Below are positions 34,119-42,902 of a stretch of DNA of 64,000 nt, piece after piece. Position 1 is the stretch's first letter. Every line of letters begins with the position of its first letter. The DNA is from Bacteroidetes bacterium UBA2364 (lineage in GTDB: Bacteria; Bacteroidota; Rhodothermia; Rhodothermales; UBA2364): NCBI GenBank assembly GCA_002344075.1, contig DDTM01000083.1:1-64000 (forward strand), given 5' to 3'. The position numbers and the translations under genes were made by a program. A model generated the notes under the pieces. It saw nothing but the letters and a program-made list of their open reading frames with translations. It was not told the origin of the DNA and made no database searches.

Positions 34119-34931
34119 TCAATGGGTAGCATCCACCGACGCCCATGTTTGGGTTAATGGGACAACCGAAATCCCTTCCAGATTCACCTCAGAAAGCAAC
34201 CTTAACCGCCCTTGCTCAAATCGCGTTGGAAAAGACACTAAATTTTCACGAATCTTTCGATCCGCACTTTCGGGATCAGCGTAGTTCTCGTAATCAGCAA
34301 AACGTACTCCCGACCGTTCACGCACCCGAACCGCTTTACGAAAACGTGATCCGGTTTCATTGGTATGATAATAGTAGGCAAGGTAGTCCATCGTACCTCT
34401 ACTTTGGTGGAACCAATAAATATACCGATCTTGCCAGTCTTTACCACCGTTGGACGGTGTAAAACGAATTCCAACCTTATAATATGGTTCGCCTTGTATT
34501 TCTGCCTGCCCCAAATACTGCGACCGTACCGCCTCGTCGTCTAAGTTGAACGGCAACAAGGCAAAATAGACCACAGAATTTAGATCCGTTTCGATTTTCG
34601 CCTTTGCTTTTTCATCCAATACTTGTGGTTTGCCATTAATAAATTGGGTGATACCAGTATTCGACAAGGCTTCCTCTACCATTCCGACACTGTCTGTGTA
34701 GCGCCTTTTATAGAGAAAAAAACCATCAAATCGTCGGACCTCAAAGGATTTTCCTCGAAAAACGAACCGCACAGTTGCGCGGTTTAGTATTTCGGAACCA
34801 TGTACTTTTCGGGCTTTAAAAAGGATTTCTTTTGCTTGAGGGGGGTTTGCAGGCCTACATCCTGGGATGCAAAACAGAAACACAAGGATGCCCATTCCAT
34901 ATTTTAAAAAGCGATAGTACTCTTTATTCAT
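34119..34931 (-). CDS. DUF6503-like lipoprotein
   Basis: 270 residues from ATG at 34931, which overlaps the stop of the upstream gene by 8 bp (ATGAATAA); nine more codons are open upstream. Lipoprotein signal with Cys in FCIPGC. The body matches the pattern of the Bacteroidota DUF6503 family (ARKVHGSEILNRATVRFVFR, DLNSVVYFALLPFNLDDEAV, YWFHQSRGTMDYLAYYYHTN). It is probably a beta-rich periplasmic protein; the function is unknown. The translational overlap links it to the preceding LolA-like protein. Confidence 0.7.
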   Translation of the reverse strand: MNKEYYRFLKYGMGILVFLFCIPGCRPANPPQAKEILFKARKVHGSEILNRATVRFVFRGKSFEVRRFDGFFLYKRRYTDSVGMVEEALSNTGITQFINGKPQVLDEKAKAKIETDLNSVVYFALLPFNLDDEAVRSQYLGQAEIQGEPYYKVGIRFTPSNGGKDWQDRYIYWFHQSRGTMDYLAYYYHTNETGSRFRKAVRVRERSGVRFADYENYADPESADRKIRENLVSFPTRFEQGRLRLLSEVNLEGISVVPLTQTWASVDATH

Positions 34932-35682
34932 CTGACTTATCGGTAAAAATGGCTTCATTCACCTCTGGATTGATCAAAACCGCATCCCATCGGGTTTCCT
35001 GAATGGCGTTATCATTTGCAAATAACGTAATCTTATGCGGAAAATGAAAGCCGCCCGTTTTGCGCCAATCCCCGAAAGTCCAATAGACTGCGGATCGTTG
35101 TGGGTTGCTTTGATCTGCCAAAATCAAAGTCACCGGACGGCCTGTTTCGGTTTCTAAATAGAGCTGCACCACCTCTTTTTCTCCTGGCGGGAGAATCAGC
35201 ACAACATCTACAGATTTTTCTTCGACGGTACTTTTACCAGCAAATTCAACTTTAAGAGACGGCTCGTTGGCATGTTTAAAAAGGAATGGTAACTCGGCCC
35301 ACAGCAAGGAGCGCATCCGCCGCGCCTCGACACGGGGTAATTCAAAACGTACCCCATTCACCACATGAAAGGCCTGTTCGCCCATCAGAATTTCGGAAGC
35401 CAATTGTCCTGTTATATACATGCGGGTGGCCACACGAGTAGGAAAAACCTGAACACGATCGGTCTTAACTTCTATCGGGGTAGCCGTTTGAAACATTTTA
35501 GAAGTTGCCTGAATCTGTAAAACTTTTAGGGATTTAAAGGCTTCCGGCGATCCACAATATTGCGCCGCACGCAACAATAAGGCACGTCCTGTTTCGGTTG
35601 ATTGTGCCCCTGTCTGTGCCCAAATCAAGGGAGCAAATAAGGCCAGTAAGCTCCAATAAAGCGTTTTCCGTAATAGGTTCAT
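34924..35682 (-). CDS. Periplasmic protein with possible LolA/LolB-like fold
   Basis: 252 residues with signal peptide (ALFAPLIWAQ|TGAQ). The mature chain has a helix (ALLLRAAQYCGSPEAFKSLK) and then alternating strands with a late DWRKTGGFHFPHKITLFA motif. That motif is typical of outer-membrane lipoprotein-sorting-like proteins that carry greasy ligands. The family assignment is by pattern only. It shares an operon with the DUF6503-like lipoprotein and is divergent from the TlpA-like gene. Confidence 0.55.
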   Translation of the reverse strand: MNLLRKTLYWSLLALFAPLIWAQTGAQSTETGRALLLRAAQYCGSPEAFKSLKVLQIQATSKMFQTATPIEVKTDRVQVFPTRVATRMYITGQLASEILMGEQAFHVVNGVRFELPRVEARRMRSLLWAELPFLFKHANEPSLKVEFAGKSTVEEKSVDVVLILPPGEKEVVQLYLETETGRPVTLILADQSNPQRSAVYWTFGDWRKTGGFHFPHKITLFANDNAIQETRWDAVLINPEVNEAIFTDKSDE

Positions 35683-35776
35683 ATGGATATGAGAATAGGA
35701 TGGTTTGGATGGGCTGAAAATTACGTAATTTAGTTTGTCCTTACCATCAATCTTTAACGACTTTAATTAAACAAAA

Positions 35777-36316
35777 ATGGGACTTATTACCCGATTGCAC
35801 TTTCGCGTCCTTGGCTTCATCTTCCTTTTTACGACAATAACAGGCTGTACAGATGCTACACAACCACAACGTACCGTCTCTCCAGCCAAGCAAAACCCCC
35901 AACTTTTGATTTCTAGCCCCGATGTAAAAAAATGGATTGGAGAACAAAAGGGTAAGGTGATATTTTTAAACCTATGGGCCACTTGGTGTCCACCTTGCAT
36001 CCGTGAATTACCTGCATTGGCCACTTTCGCAGAAAAAAACCCCGAAGTAGCTGTGATGGCCTTGTCTTTGGATGATCCCGCAGATAAGGGCGCAGAGGTT
36101 CAGCAATTCCTCCAAAAGAACAACCTTAAACTCACGTTCAAGCAATTAGACAGCCAAGCACCAGACCAAGACCTCTCTTTTCTTGATCCATCCCTTTCCG
36201 ATGTCCTTCCAACCACCTACGTCATCCGCAAAGACGGCTCGGTGATGGTGGGGGTGCAGGGTGAACAAAGCCTGCTGGCCTTTCAGGCTCTTTTGGCGCA
36301 AGCTGTTGGTTCATAA
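35777..36316 (+). CDS. TlpA/ResA-like periplasmic thioredoxin lipoprotein
   Basis: 179 residues. Lipoprotein-type signal with Cys in TITGC (about residue 17). The thioredoxin fold has active site LWATWCPPCIRELPAL (CPPC), then SLDDPADKGAEVQQFL and the cis-Pro region VLPTTYVIRKDGSV. It probably acts as a thiol:disulfide reductant in the periplasm, for example in cytochrome c maturation, which would fit the many c-type hemes encoded further on. That link is inference. mpl follows 23 bp later. Confidence 0.88.
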   Translation: MGLITRLHFRVLGFIFLFTTITGCTDATQPQRTVSPAKQNPQLLISSPDVKKWIGEQKGKVIFLNLWATWCPPCIRELPALATFAEKNPEVAVMALSLDDPADKGAEVQQFLQKNNLKLTFKQLDSQAPDQDLSFLDPSLSDVLPTTYVIRKDGSVMVGVQGEQSLLAFQALLAQAVGS

Positions 36317-36339
36317 TTTCTAAACACGTTTTATCCATT

Positions 36340-37833
36340 ATGAGAGCATTATCCGACTTCCCGGATGCCCATCTTCGCATATTTCAAAGACCCGAAGTTC
36401 CTCCTGCTTCCGAAATCCAATCGGTGTATCTTATTGGTATTTGCGGGACAGGGATGGGTTCCATGGCAGGATTATTCAAAGAGGCTGGTTATCACGTATC
36501 CGGAGCAGACGAGGCCGCATGGCCTCCGATGAGTACACGGCTACGCGAAATGGGCGTGGACTTCCATGAAGGCTATCATGAAGCCCATTTAACTCCCCCA
36601 CCCGACTTGATTATTACGGGCAATGCCTGTATCCCCACCCACCCAGAAGCCCAGTACGCACGCGAAAAAGGCTTGGTACAACAGTCTTTTCCAGAAGCCC
36701 TCGCCCACTTTTTCCTCAAAGACAAGCGGGCCTTGGTTGTAGCTGGAACGCATGGAAAAACCACCACGACCGGCATTCTGGCACATACCTTTCTCCATGC
36801 AGGTAAAGACCCGGGATACTTAGTGGGAGGTGTGATGACCAATACCGGAACCAGTTATCGTGTAGGAAAGGGTGCCCATTTTATCGTAGAAGGAGACGAA
36901 TACGATAGTGCGTATTTCGACAAACGTCCAAAGTTTCTTCATTATCAACCCACATGCGCCATTGTGACAGCTATGGAGTATGACCACGCAGATATTTACG
37001 ATTCATGGGATATGTATCGTGAGGCTTTTGAACAGTTTGCAGGAATTGTGAACCCTAAAGGCACCTTGGCACTTTGTGGCGACGACGAGGCAGTACGGAA
37101 TATTGCCCCATTTACCCAAGCCCAGATACGGTATTATGGATTACGCTTCAAGGGCAATCATGTGTCTGCGACAAATATCCGGTCTGTGGATGGTGGACAA
37201 TTTTTTACGCCCACGGTGGATGGATTATGCCTTCCTGAAATGTTTTTTCCGATGTCTGGTAAACACAACCTGACCAATGCCCTCGGCGTTTTGACCATTG
37301 CTCTGGCCGAAGGTTTAACACCGGAGGAAATTGCAGCAGCCTATTTATCATTTAGAGGTCTAAAACGACGTCAGGAAGTGCGTGGGATCGAAAATGATGT
37401 GGTGGTGGTAGATGATTTCGCCCACCACCCTACTGCGGTTGAAGCCACTATTGCCGCCATACGGGAGCACTGGCCCAGCCGAAGGGTGGTTGCTGTTTTT
37501 GAACCGCGCTCCAATTCTAGCAGGCGAAAGGTTTTTGAAGATGCCTACGCACAGGCGTTTGACCGCGCCGATGCCGTTTTCATCAGCGCACCGCCTTTGC
37601 GACACAATGATGATCCGGCTAATTTTATGAATGTACAGCAGGTAACCGATCGTATTGGTGCGTCTGGCATCATCGCTGCACACTTCCCACATGCAGAGGC
37701 GTTGCTTCCCTCTCTCGTCCAAATGGTTCGCCCAGGCGATGTTGTTCTTATTATGTCGAATGGTGGATTTGGTGGCATTCACGATAAATTGCTGCAAATA
37801 CTTAGGGACAACAACATCGCTCGTCCCGCCTAA
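36340..37833 (+). CDS. mpl: UDP-N-acetylmuramate:tripeptide ligase (Mpl)
   Basis: 497 residues. Mur-ligase N-domain with YLIGICGTGMGSMAGLFKEA, ATP loop VVAGTHGKTTTTGIL, EGDEYDSAYFDKRPKF, and C-domain VVDDFAHHPTAVEATIAAIR and FEPRSNSSRRKVF. The order and spacing fit Mpl rather than MurC: no UDP-MurNAc-Ala ligase features, and the EYDSAYFDKRPKF motif is Mpl-typical. It attaches recycled murein tripeptide to UDP-MurNAc in the cytosol. Unlike the MurF-like part at 28 kb, the P-loop here is intact. Confidence 0.92.
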   Translation: MRALSDFPDAHLRIFQRPEVPPASEIQSVYLIGICGTGMGSMAGLFKEAGYHVSGADEAAWPPMSTRLREMGVDFHEGYHEAHLTPPPDLIITGNACIPTHPEAQYAREKGLVQQSFPEALAHFFLKDKRALVVAGTHGKTTTTGILAHTFLHAGKDPGYLVGGVMTNTGTSYRVGKGAHFIVEGDEYDSAYFDKRPKFLHYQPTCAIVTAMEYDHADIYDSWDMYREAFEQFAGIVNPKGTLALCGDDEAVRNIAPFTQAQIRYYGLRFKGNHVSATNIRSVDGGQFFTPTVDGLCLPEMFFPMSGKHNLTNALGVLTIALAEGLTPEEIAAAYLSFRGLKRRQEVRGIENDVVVVDDFAHHPTAVEATIAAIREHWPSRRVVAVFEPRSNSSRRKVFEDAYAQAFDRADAVFISAPPLRHNDDPANFMNVQQVTDRIGASGIIAAHFPHAEALLPSLVQMVRPGDVVLIMSNGGFGGIHDKLLQILRDNNIARPA

Positions 37834-37847
37834 AAACGACAATAGGG

Positions 37848-37885
37848 TTGGCTTGTAAACATAAAATTGGCTTGTAAACATAAAC
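37848..37885. repeat. 19-bp tandem duplication downstream of mpl
   Basis: TTGGCTTGTAAACATAAAA at 37848 is followed directly by TTGGCTTGTAAACATAAAC at 37867, differing only in the last base. It is intergenic, just past the mpl stop. Probably a slippage product; no role is evident. Confidence 0.8.
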
Positions 37886-38047
37886 CGCTTCATCGGGCGA
37901 AGGGTGCCGCCCTAATCTTTATGATGTACGGTTGCCAAATTCTTTTTCCACCCTCTTTTCCTTTTTGCATTCACAAATTTACAATTGCGTAACCGAATAC
38001 TGTATATTTCAGTCCTTCATTCGTTATAATCCCAAATCTATTATTCA

Positions 38048-39493
38048 ATGAAACGACTCTTTTTTCTTTTGCTTGCACTTTTGGTATCAATACCAGTATT
38101 TGCCCAACCTACGATACCAGACTATCCGGCACGCTATGATGTGGGCCTCTCAGCAGCCTTCACCAAAAACCGCCGCGAAGCCGTTATCGCCAAGTTACCG
38201 CCAGATGCCCTCGCACTTTTCCTGAACAACCCGCTCCGCAATCGTTCTAACGATACCGATTTTGAGTACCAACCAGACCGGAATACCTACTACCTTACAG
38301 GCTCTCATGAAGAAGGAACCTTTTTACTCCTTGCACCCGCTGGGGTAGAAGTGGATGGTAAAACGGTAAAAGAAATACTTTTTGTCCCACCCAGAAATCC
38401 TCAAACCGAAACTTGGAACGGACGCCTTTTTGGAGCAGACCGAGCAATCAAAGAATTAGGTGTTGCACTCGCCATAGACAATACCCGATTCGAAGAAGTG
38501 GTTGGGAAGTTATTGGACAGCAATAAATTCAAAATATACCACATGCCTTTTCAAGATGGCCTCGAAGGAGCCGATGCGCCCAACCCACGCTGGATGCCTA
38601 TCATTACCAAAACCATTGGGTATCTGAAGACGCAGTTTACCGAGCGTAAACTTGCCCCCAACCGTGATCTCTTACCACAAATTTTGCGGGAACTGCGCGG
38701 CGTTAAACAACCGGAAGAAATGCGAGTTCTGCAAAAAGCCATAGATATTTCTGCTACAGCACACCTCGAAGCCATGCAAAGTGCAGAACCGGGCATGTTT
38801 GAATATCAATTAGAAGCGGTTTTGGAATATGTATATCAATTAAATGGTGCTGCCTTCCCCGGATACCCCTCCATCGTTGGAAGCGGTGAGAACACCACCA
38901 TCCTCCACTACAATACCAATCGCCGCCAGATAAAAGATGGAGACATGGTCTTAATTGATGCCGCTGCCGAGTATATGGGCTATACCGCCGACATCACCCG
39001 AACATTTCCTGCAAACGGGAAATTTACCCCCGAACAAAAAGCCATCTACGAACTTTGTCTGAAAGCACAAAATGCCGCTGCCGACGCAGGCAAAATCGGT
39101 ACACCCCTCAACCAATTGTCTATCGTCGCACACAACGTGATTGCTGATGGATTGATGGAAATGGGACTGCTGAAAGAACGTAGCAAGTTCCGGAATTTCA
39201 CCCTACACGGCGTTGCTCACCATATTGGATTAGATGTCCATGATTGGGGCGGCAATAAAATCGAAGAAGGCATGGTCTTTACAATTGAACCGGGTATTTA
39301 TATCAAACCATCCGAAGAAGTGGATCCAAAATGGTGGAATATCGGCGTAAGAATCGAAGATGATTATCTCGCCACGAAAGATGGCCTGAAGCTCTTGTCG
39401 GGCATTGCGCCTCGTTCGGTTTCGGATATCGAAGCGGCTATGCGAAAGAAAGGAATTGGTAACCTCCCAAACGGAAGACTATCCGGAAAATAA
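38048..39493 (+). CDS. Secreted Xaa-Pro aminopeptidase (M24B)
   Basis: 481 residues with signal peptide (MKRLFFLLLALLVSIPVFAQ). The N-terminal creatinase-like domain spans residues about 25-190. The pita-bread metallopeptidase domain carries its metal ligands in order: LIDAAAEYMGYTADITRTFP (Asp, Asp), LHGVAHHIGLDVHD (His), VFTIEPGIYI (Glu) and IGVRIEDDYLAT (Glu). It removes an N-terminal residue preceding proline. The signal peptide puts it in the periplasm or outside, unlike cytosolic PepP. It ends at a strong bidirectional terminator. Confidence 0.93.
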   Translation: MKRLFFLLLALLVSIPVFAQPTIPDYPARYDVGLSAAFTKNRREAVIAKLPPDALALFLNNPLRNRSNDTDFEYQPDRNTYYLTGSHEEGTFLLLAPAGVEVDGKTVKEILFVPPRNPQTETWNGRLFGADRAIKELGVALAIDNTRFEEVVGKLLDSNKFKIYHMPFQDGLEGADAPNPRWMPIITKTIGYLKTQFTERKLAPNRDLLPQILRELRGVKQPEEMRVLQKAIDISATAHLEAMQSAEPGMFEYQLEAVLEYVYQLNGAAFPGYPSIVGSGENTTILHYNTNRRQIKDGDMVLIDAAAEYMGYTADITRTFPANGKFTPEQKAIYELCLKAQNAAADAGKIGTPLNQLSIVAHNVIADGLMEMGLLKERSKFRNFTLHGVAHHIGLDVHDWGGNKIEEGMVFTIEPGIYIKPSEEVDPKWWNIGVRIEDDYLATKDGLKLLSGIAPRSVSDIEAAMRKKGIGNLPNGRLSGK

Positions 39494-39511
39494 CGCCGCA
39501 AATAAAAATTT

Positions 39512-39551
39512 ATGGCGTACTTGTAGCCCTTGTACAAGTACGCCATTTTTA
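39512..39551. terminator. Bidirectional terminator between the peptidase gene and metF
   Basis: ATGGCGTACTTGTA / TACAAGTACGCCAT form a perfect 14-bp stem with loop GCCCTTG. A-rich sequence precedes and TTTTT follows it, so it can serve both convergent genes. Confidence 0.9.
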
Positions 39552-39572
39552 TTATCAGCCACAAGTTTCTCT

Positions 39573-40526
39573 TTAGGCCATCTTGTGAAGCGCATCCACC
39601 ACAGGTACAATATGTTTGGCTTGTTGCATAATGTAGAAATGAACATTATACCCATTGGAGAGCAATTCTTCTGCCTGGCGTGTCGTCCAGCGCATCCCAA
39701 TTTCCGGAATCTGTTCCTTAGAGGCCGCTTCCACTTCCATAACCAAGGGTTCTGGCAATTCCAAATAAAAACTCTTTGGCAATGATTTAAGATGGGCTTT
39801 ACTCGTAAGCACCTTCAAACCCGGAATAATGGGAACCGTAATACCTGCCGTCCTACAGGCATCTACAAATGCAAAAAAATGACGGTTTTCAAAAAACATC
39901 TGCGTCACAATATAATCTGCACCAGCCTCTACTTTTAACTTGAGATACTGAATATCCCGCTGCATATTGGGGGCTTCAAAATGCTTCTCCGGATAACCCG
40001 CCACCCCAATACAAAAATCCGTCTTGGCAGCATCTAACATTTCTTCCAGATATTCTCCTCTATTCATGGCTGTGATCTGATGAACCAAGTCCGCCGCATA
40101 AGTATTCCTAGACCGATTACTAGCGAGCGGCTTCAAAAATCCATGATGATCTCCCCGCAAGGCCAAAACATTTTGAATGCCAAGATAATTTAGCTCAATA
40201 AGCGCATCTTCGGTTTCCTCTCTCGTGAATCCCTCACAAAGCAAATGTGGAACGGTCTCGATCCCAAATTTACTTTTGATAGCAGCACAAAGTCCCAATG
40301 TCCCAGGGCGTTTACGCTTGACTGTGCGCTTAACGACTCCATTTGCCAACTCCTCGAACTGAACTTCCGCTGCATGACTCGTCACATCTATAAATGGTGG
40401 ACTATATTTTTGCAACGGTTCAATTAGTTCAAATATCTGTTGAATAGTTCCACCACGTTTCGGAGGAATAATTTCATATGAGACCAAGGGGTTTTTGGCA
40501 CGCTGAATGATGTCTATTACTTTCAT
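39573..40526 (-). CDS. metF: 5,10-methylenetetrahydrofolate reductase
   Basis: 317 residues from ATG at 40526; the frame is open to 40580, but that extension overlaps the divergent gene's leader. TIM-barrel flavoprotein with VSYEIIPPKRGGTIQQIFEL, FIDVTSHAAE, VPHLLCEGFTREETEDALIE, LALRGDHHG, and TQMFFENRHFFAFVDAC. These match the catalytic Glu and FAD-binding segments of MetF. It makes 5-methyl-THF for methionine synthesis in the cytosol. Only 40 bp separate its start from the divergent nucleosidase-like gene, which suggests a shared methionine-cycle control region. Confidence 0.93.
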   Translation of the reverse strand: MKVIDIIQRAKNPLVSYEIIPPKRGGTIQQIFELIEPLQKYSPPFIDVTSHAAEVQFEELANGVVKRTVKRKRPGTLGLCAAIKSKFGIETVPHLLCEGFTREETEDALIELNYLGIQNVLALRGDHHGFLKPLASNRSRNTYAADLVHQITAMNRGEYLEEMLDAAKTDFCIGVAGYPEKHFEAPNMQRDIQYLKLKVEAGADYIVTQMFFENRHFFAFVDACRTAGITVPIIPGLKVLTSKAHLKSLPKSFYLELPEPLVMEVEAASKEQIPEIGMRWTTRQAEELLSNGYNVHFYIMQQAKHIVPVVDALHKMA

Positions 40527-40566
40527 AAATCCTTTTTTTGTATCCTCAGAAGTAATTAAAATCATT

Positions 40567-41169
40567 ATGACAGCCATCATTTTTTCAACCCAGCAAGAAG
40601 CGCAATATTTTCTTAAGCAATATCACGCTGGACGTTTTGATGGTCTCTCCGAGGGGCAATATGATCAGGACAATAACCTGATTGTGGCCATCACGGGGGT
40701 TGGGAAAATTAAGGCAACCTTAAGATCGGAACAGATTATTAAAAGTACCAAGCCATCTAAAGTTCTTCATATTGGAACCGCAACCAAGTATAACCCACAA
40801 TTTGATAACAGCGAGATCATTGCTTGTACCCAAGTTTTTGAAGGAGACCGAAGCGAGTTCACCATGCCCATTTATCCCCGACTTTCCTTAGAAACCCCAT
40901 TTAAACACCTTAAAGAAGGTATTTTGGTAACCCAGGAACACATTTCGAAGGATCCAAAAGATCGGGTGTACTGGCAGAAAATTGCGGATCTCAGCGATAT
41001 GGAGTCTTATGCCATTGTATTTGTTGCCGCCTCGAATGGTGTACCATGTCATGTGACCAAAGTGGCAATTGGTGAATCCAAAAATGTACCTATAAAAACC
41101 ATTCTCCAAAAGAGTTATCAACAAATAAGCACGTTTTTGTTAGACGCTTTGGCACAAAAAATGATCTGA
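40567..41169 (+). CDS. Nucleoside phosphorylase-like protein (possible MTA/SAH nucleosidase)
   Basis: 200 residues from ATG at 40567; 20 more codons are open upstream but overlap metF's leader. The phosphorylase/nucleosidase fold is suggested by AITGVGKIKATLRSEQII near residue 40, VLHIGTATKYNP, LVTQEHISKD, and SDMESYAIVFVAASNGVPCH (the DMESxA catalytic/ribose-binding motif). An MTA/SAH nucleosidase role fits its divergent pairing with metF, since both serve methionine recycling; other purine phosphorylases are possible. It is somewhat shorter than typical MtnN (about 230). Confidence 0.75.
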   Translation: MTAIIFSTQQEAQYFLKQYHAGRFDGLSEGQYDQDNNLIVAITGVGKIKATLRSEQIIKSTKPSKVLHIGTATKYNPQFDNSEIIACTQVFEGDRSEFTMPIYPRLSLETPFKHLKEGILVTQEHISKDPKDRVYWQKIADLSDMESYAIVFVAASNGVPCHVTKVAIGESKNVPIKTILQKSYQQISTFLLDALAQKMI

Positions 41170-41222
41170 ACACTTTTTTCCGAGAACGATAATCTTTCCA
41201 GAATCATTCTGAGATTAAAGTC

Positions 41223-41570
41223 TCAATTTCTCCTTTCCCACAGCTCGCACTCCCATTCCGACGGAAATCCATCCGAAGACACGCCGTCATATTCATAATA
41301 TACAGGCGGCCTTTCCCGTCTTAGTCGTTGCTGGTCCTCAAAAATATCTTGCACGCCCACAGGAACCATCAAGCCTTTTTGGGTAGCCTCGCGCCGCCGC
41401 CAAGCCGGATCGTAATGAATGGGGAGCATCTTTTCTGGAAAGTATATGCGGAAAACGGACGTAAGAAACCAAGCCAGTATGATAAAGAATACCGGAGCAA
41501 ACATCAGGACAAACAAAAATACGAATGTTGCCATTTCCACAAAAAATACGGTGATACAGTTTAACACCAT
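41223..41570 (-). CDS. Small hypothetical membrane protein
   Basis: 115 residues, or 103 if Met at 41534 is the start. One or two merged hydrophobic segments (ATFVFLFVLMFAPVFFIILAWF) precede an acidic/aromatic soluble tail (PPVYYEYDGVSSDGFPSEWE). It lies 38 bp behind coxD on the same strand, so it may be the last gene of the respiratory operon. I recognise no family. A role as accessory oxidase subunit is only a guess from position. Confidence 0.5.
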   Translation of the reverse strand: MVLNCITVFFVEMATFVFLFVLMFAPVFFIILAWFLTSVFRIYFPEKMLPIHYDPAWRRREATQKGLMVPVGVQDIFEDQQRLRRERPPVYYEYDGVSSDGFPSEWECELWERRN

Positions 41571-41608
41571 ATCACCGCGTAATCAAGTCCAGATATAACA
41601 AAATTTGT

Positions 41609-42094
41609 TTATTGTTTAGCCGTCGTATCAGCAGGAACCGCGCCCAAGCGTTGATAGTCTGCGGGGGTCAATGGAACTTTTTTTGCACCTTCCAAAATCT
41701 CCTTTTCGCGAGCTTTTAATTCTTTCCAATGTTCGGCATCTTCCATTGTGGTGGTCCCGAACCGATCCCCAAATGCTTTACGGGTGGTTGTGTCCATCAT
41801 GGTAAACACCATGAAAATAACGACAAACAACACCATACCAACCGCAATAACTCCATTGATGGGTTTGTCGTACTTAATACCCATAAAGTACATGACCACC
41901 AAACTGGCTTTTCCTGTTGCCAGTAGAATGGCGAGCGGAATACCAAGGAATCCTAAAGAGGGTACTGCATGCAAAAACATGGAAGTCCCAACGGTAATTA
42001 AAGTAAGAACTAAAAGCGCAAGAAAGGTGTTTCTTAAAACGCTCTGCGGAACAATGTGATGTCCGCCGCCTTCGTGGCTATGTCCGTGTGCCAT
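41609..42094 (-). CDS. coxD: Cytochrome c oxidase subunit IV-type protein (caa3)
   Basis: 161 residues. A His-rich N-terminus (MAHGHSHEGGGHH) is followed by three membrane helices (TFLALLVLTLITVGTSMFL; IPLAILLATGKASLVVMYFM; GVIAVGMVLFVVIFMVFTMM), the pattern of the subunit IV family of bacterial aa3/caa3 oxidases. The C-terminal third is soluble and charged. It follows coxC by 55 bp in the operon. It stabilises the oxidase; no catalytic residues are expected. Confidence 0.85.
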   Translation of the reverse strand: MAHGHSHEGGGHHIVPQSVLRNTFLALLVLTLITVGTSMFLHAVPSLGFLGIPLAILLATGKASLVVMYFMGIKYDKPINGVIAVGMVLFVVIFMVFTMMDTTTRKAFGDRFGTTTMEDAEHWKELKAREKEILEGAKKVPLTPADYQRLGAVPADTTAKQ

Positions 42095-42149
42095 ACTAAA
42101 GGATTTATGGGGTGTTTAAAATCTGTTTTGGTAAAACGCGACTATTCAA

Positions 42150-42848
42150 TCAGGATGTCAAGTAAAGGAGAGGGAACAAGAAGATCCATATAATGTCCAC
42201 CAAGTGCCAGTACAAACCTGATACTTCAACATAGTTATAATAATCAGAAGACCAGCGACCTTCTTTGCCCTTCCAAGCAACCCACAACAGCAAGAGCATG
42301 CCAATAAGAACGTGAAGACCATGAATACCCGTCGCGACAAAATATAGCTTCATAAAAATAGAAGCATAAGCGACATTTGCCAGATGTTCGTAATGGTGTC
42401 CGTGTGGTTCCCAGAGCCAAAAGAAAATACCGCCATCATACTTTTCCTTATACTCCACAGTCTTAACAAGCATAAAGACCGCACCCAAAGCAACAGTAGT
42501 AAATAGGTAATTCACCATTTTATCCACTTGATTGTTTTGGATGCTATTGATCGCCATCACCATCGTATAAGACGAAGTGAGGAGTACACAGGTGTTCACA
42601 AACCCATATACAATGTTAAGGGTGGAAAAAGTCTCGTGAAACGATTCAGGATACCAGTTTCGGAAAACCGCGTATGCCACAAAGATTCCACTGAACAATA
42701 GCACTTCGGTCACCAAAAAGAGCCAAATACCCATTTTGGCAGAATCAAACTGCTGGTCTGCACTCACGAAATGGTGTTGCAGATATTCCGGATGATCATG
42801 ATCATGGTCGTGATGACCGGTATCAATTGCGGTTGCTGTCGTGCTCAT
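42150..42848 (-). CDS. coxC: Cytochrome c oxidase subunit III
   Basis: 232 residues with five to six helices. A His/Asp-rich start (HHDHDHDHPEYLQHHF) leads to KMGIWLFLVTEVLLFSGIFV, the conserved Glu-containing helix of subunit III, then FYVATGIHGLHVLIGMLLLL and YWHLVDIIWIFLFPLLYL in separate stretches. Together these are unmistakable for the family. It stabilises subunit I and proton uptake. In the act-cox operon between coxA and coxD. Confidence 0.95.
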   Translation of the reverse strand: MSTTATAIDTGHHDHDHDHPEYLQHHFVSADQQFDSAKMGIWLFLVTEVLLFSGIFVAYAVFRNWYPESFHETFSTLNIVYGFVNTCVLLTSSYTMVMAINSIQNNQVDKMVNYLFTTVALGAVFMLVKTVEYKEKYDGGIFFWLWEPHGHHYEHLANVAYASIFMKLYFVATGIHGLHVLIGMLLLLWVAWKGKEGRWSSDYYNYVEVSGLYWHLVDIIWIFLFPLLYLTS

Positions 42849-42902
42849 AAAACTTGTTTGTCGGAAAATCTTTCAAAATTACAAATTGTGAGGTACGCCT
42901 CT

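Noticed and set aside
40527..40566. A SAM riboswitch before metF
   Set aside because: The gap is only 40 bp, too short for any known SAM riboswitch.
41170..41222. Short dyads after the nucleosidase-like gene as a terminator
   Set aside because: The stems are only about 5 bp and lack a T run.
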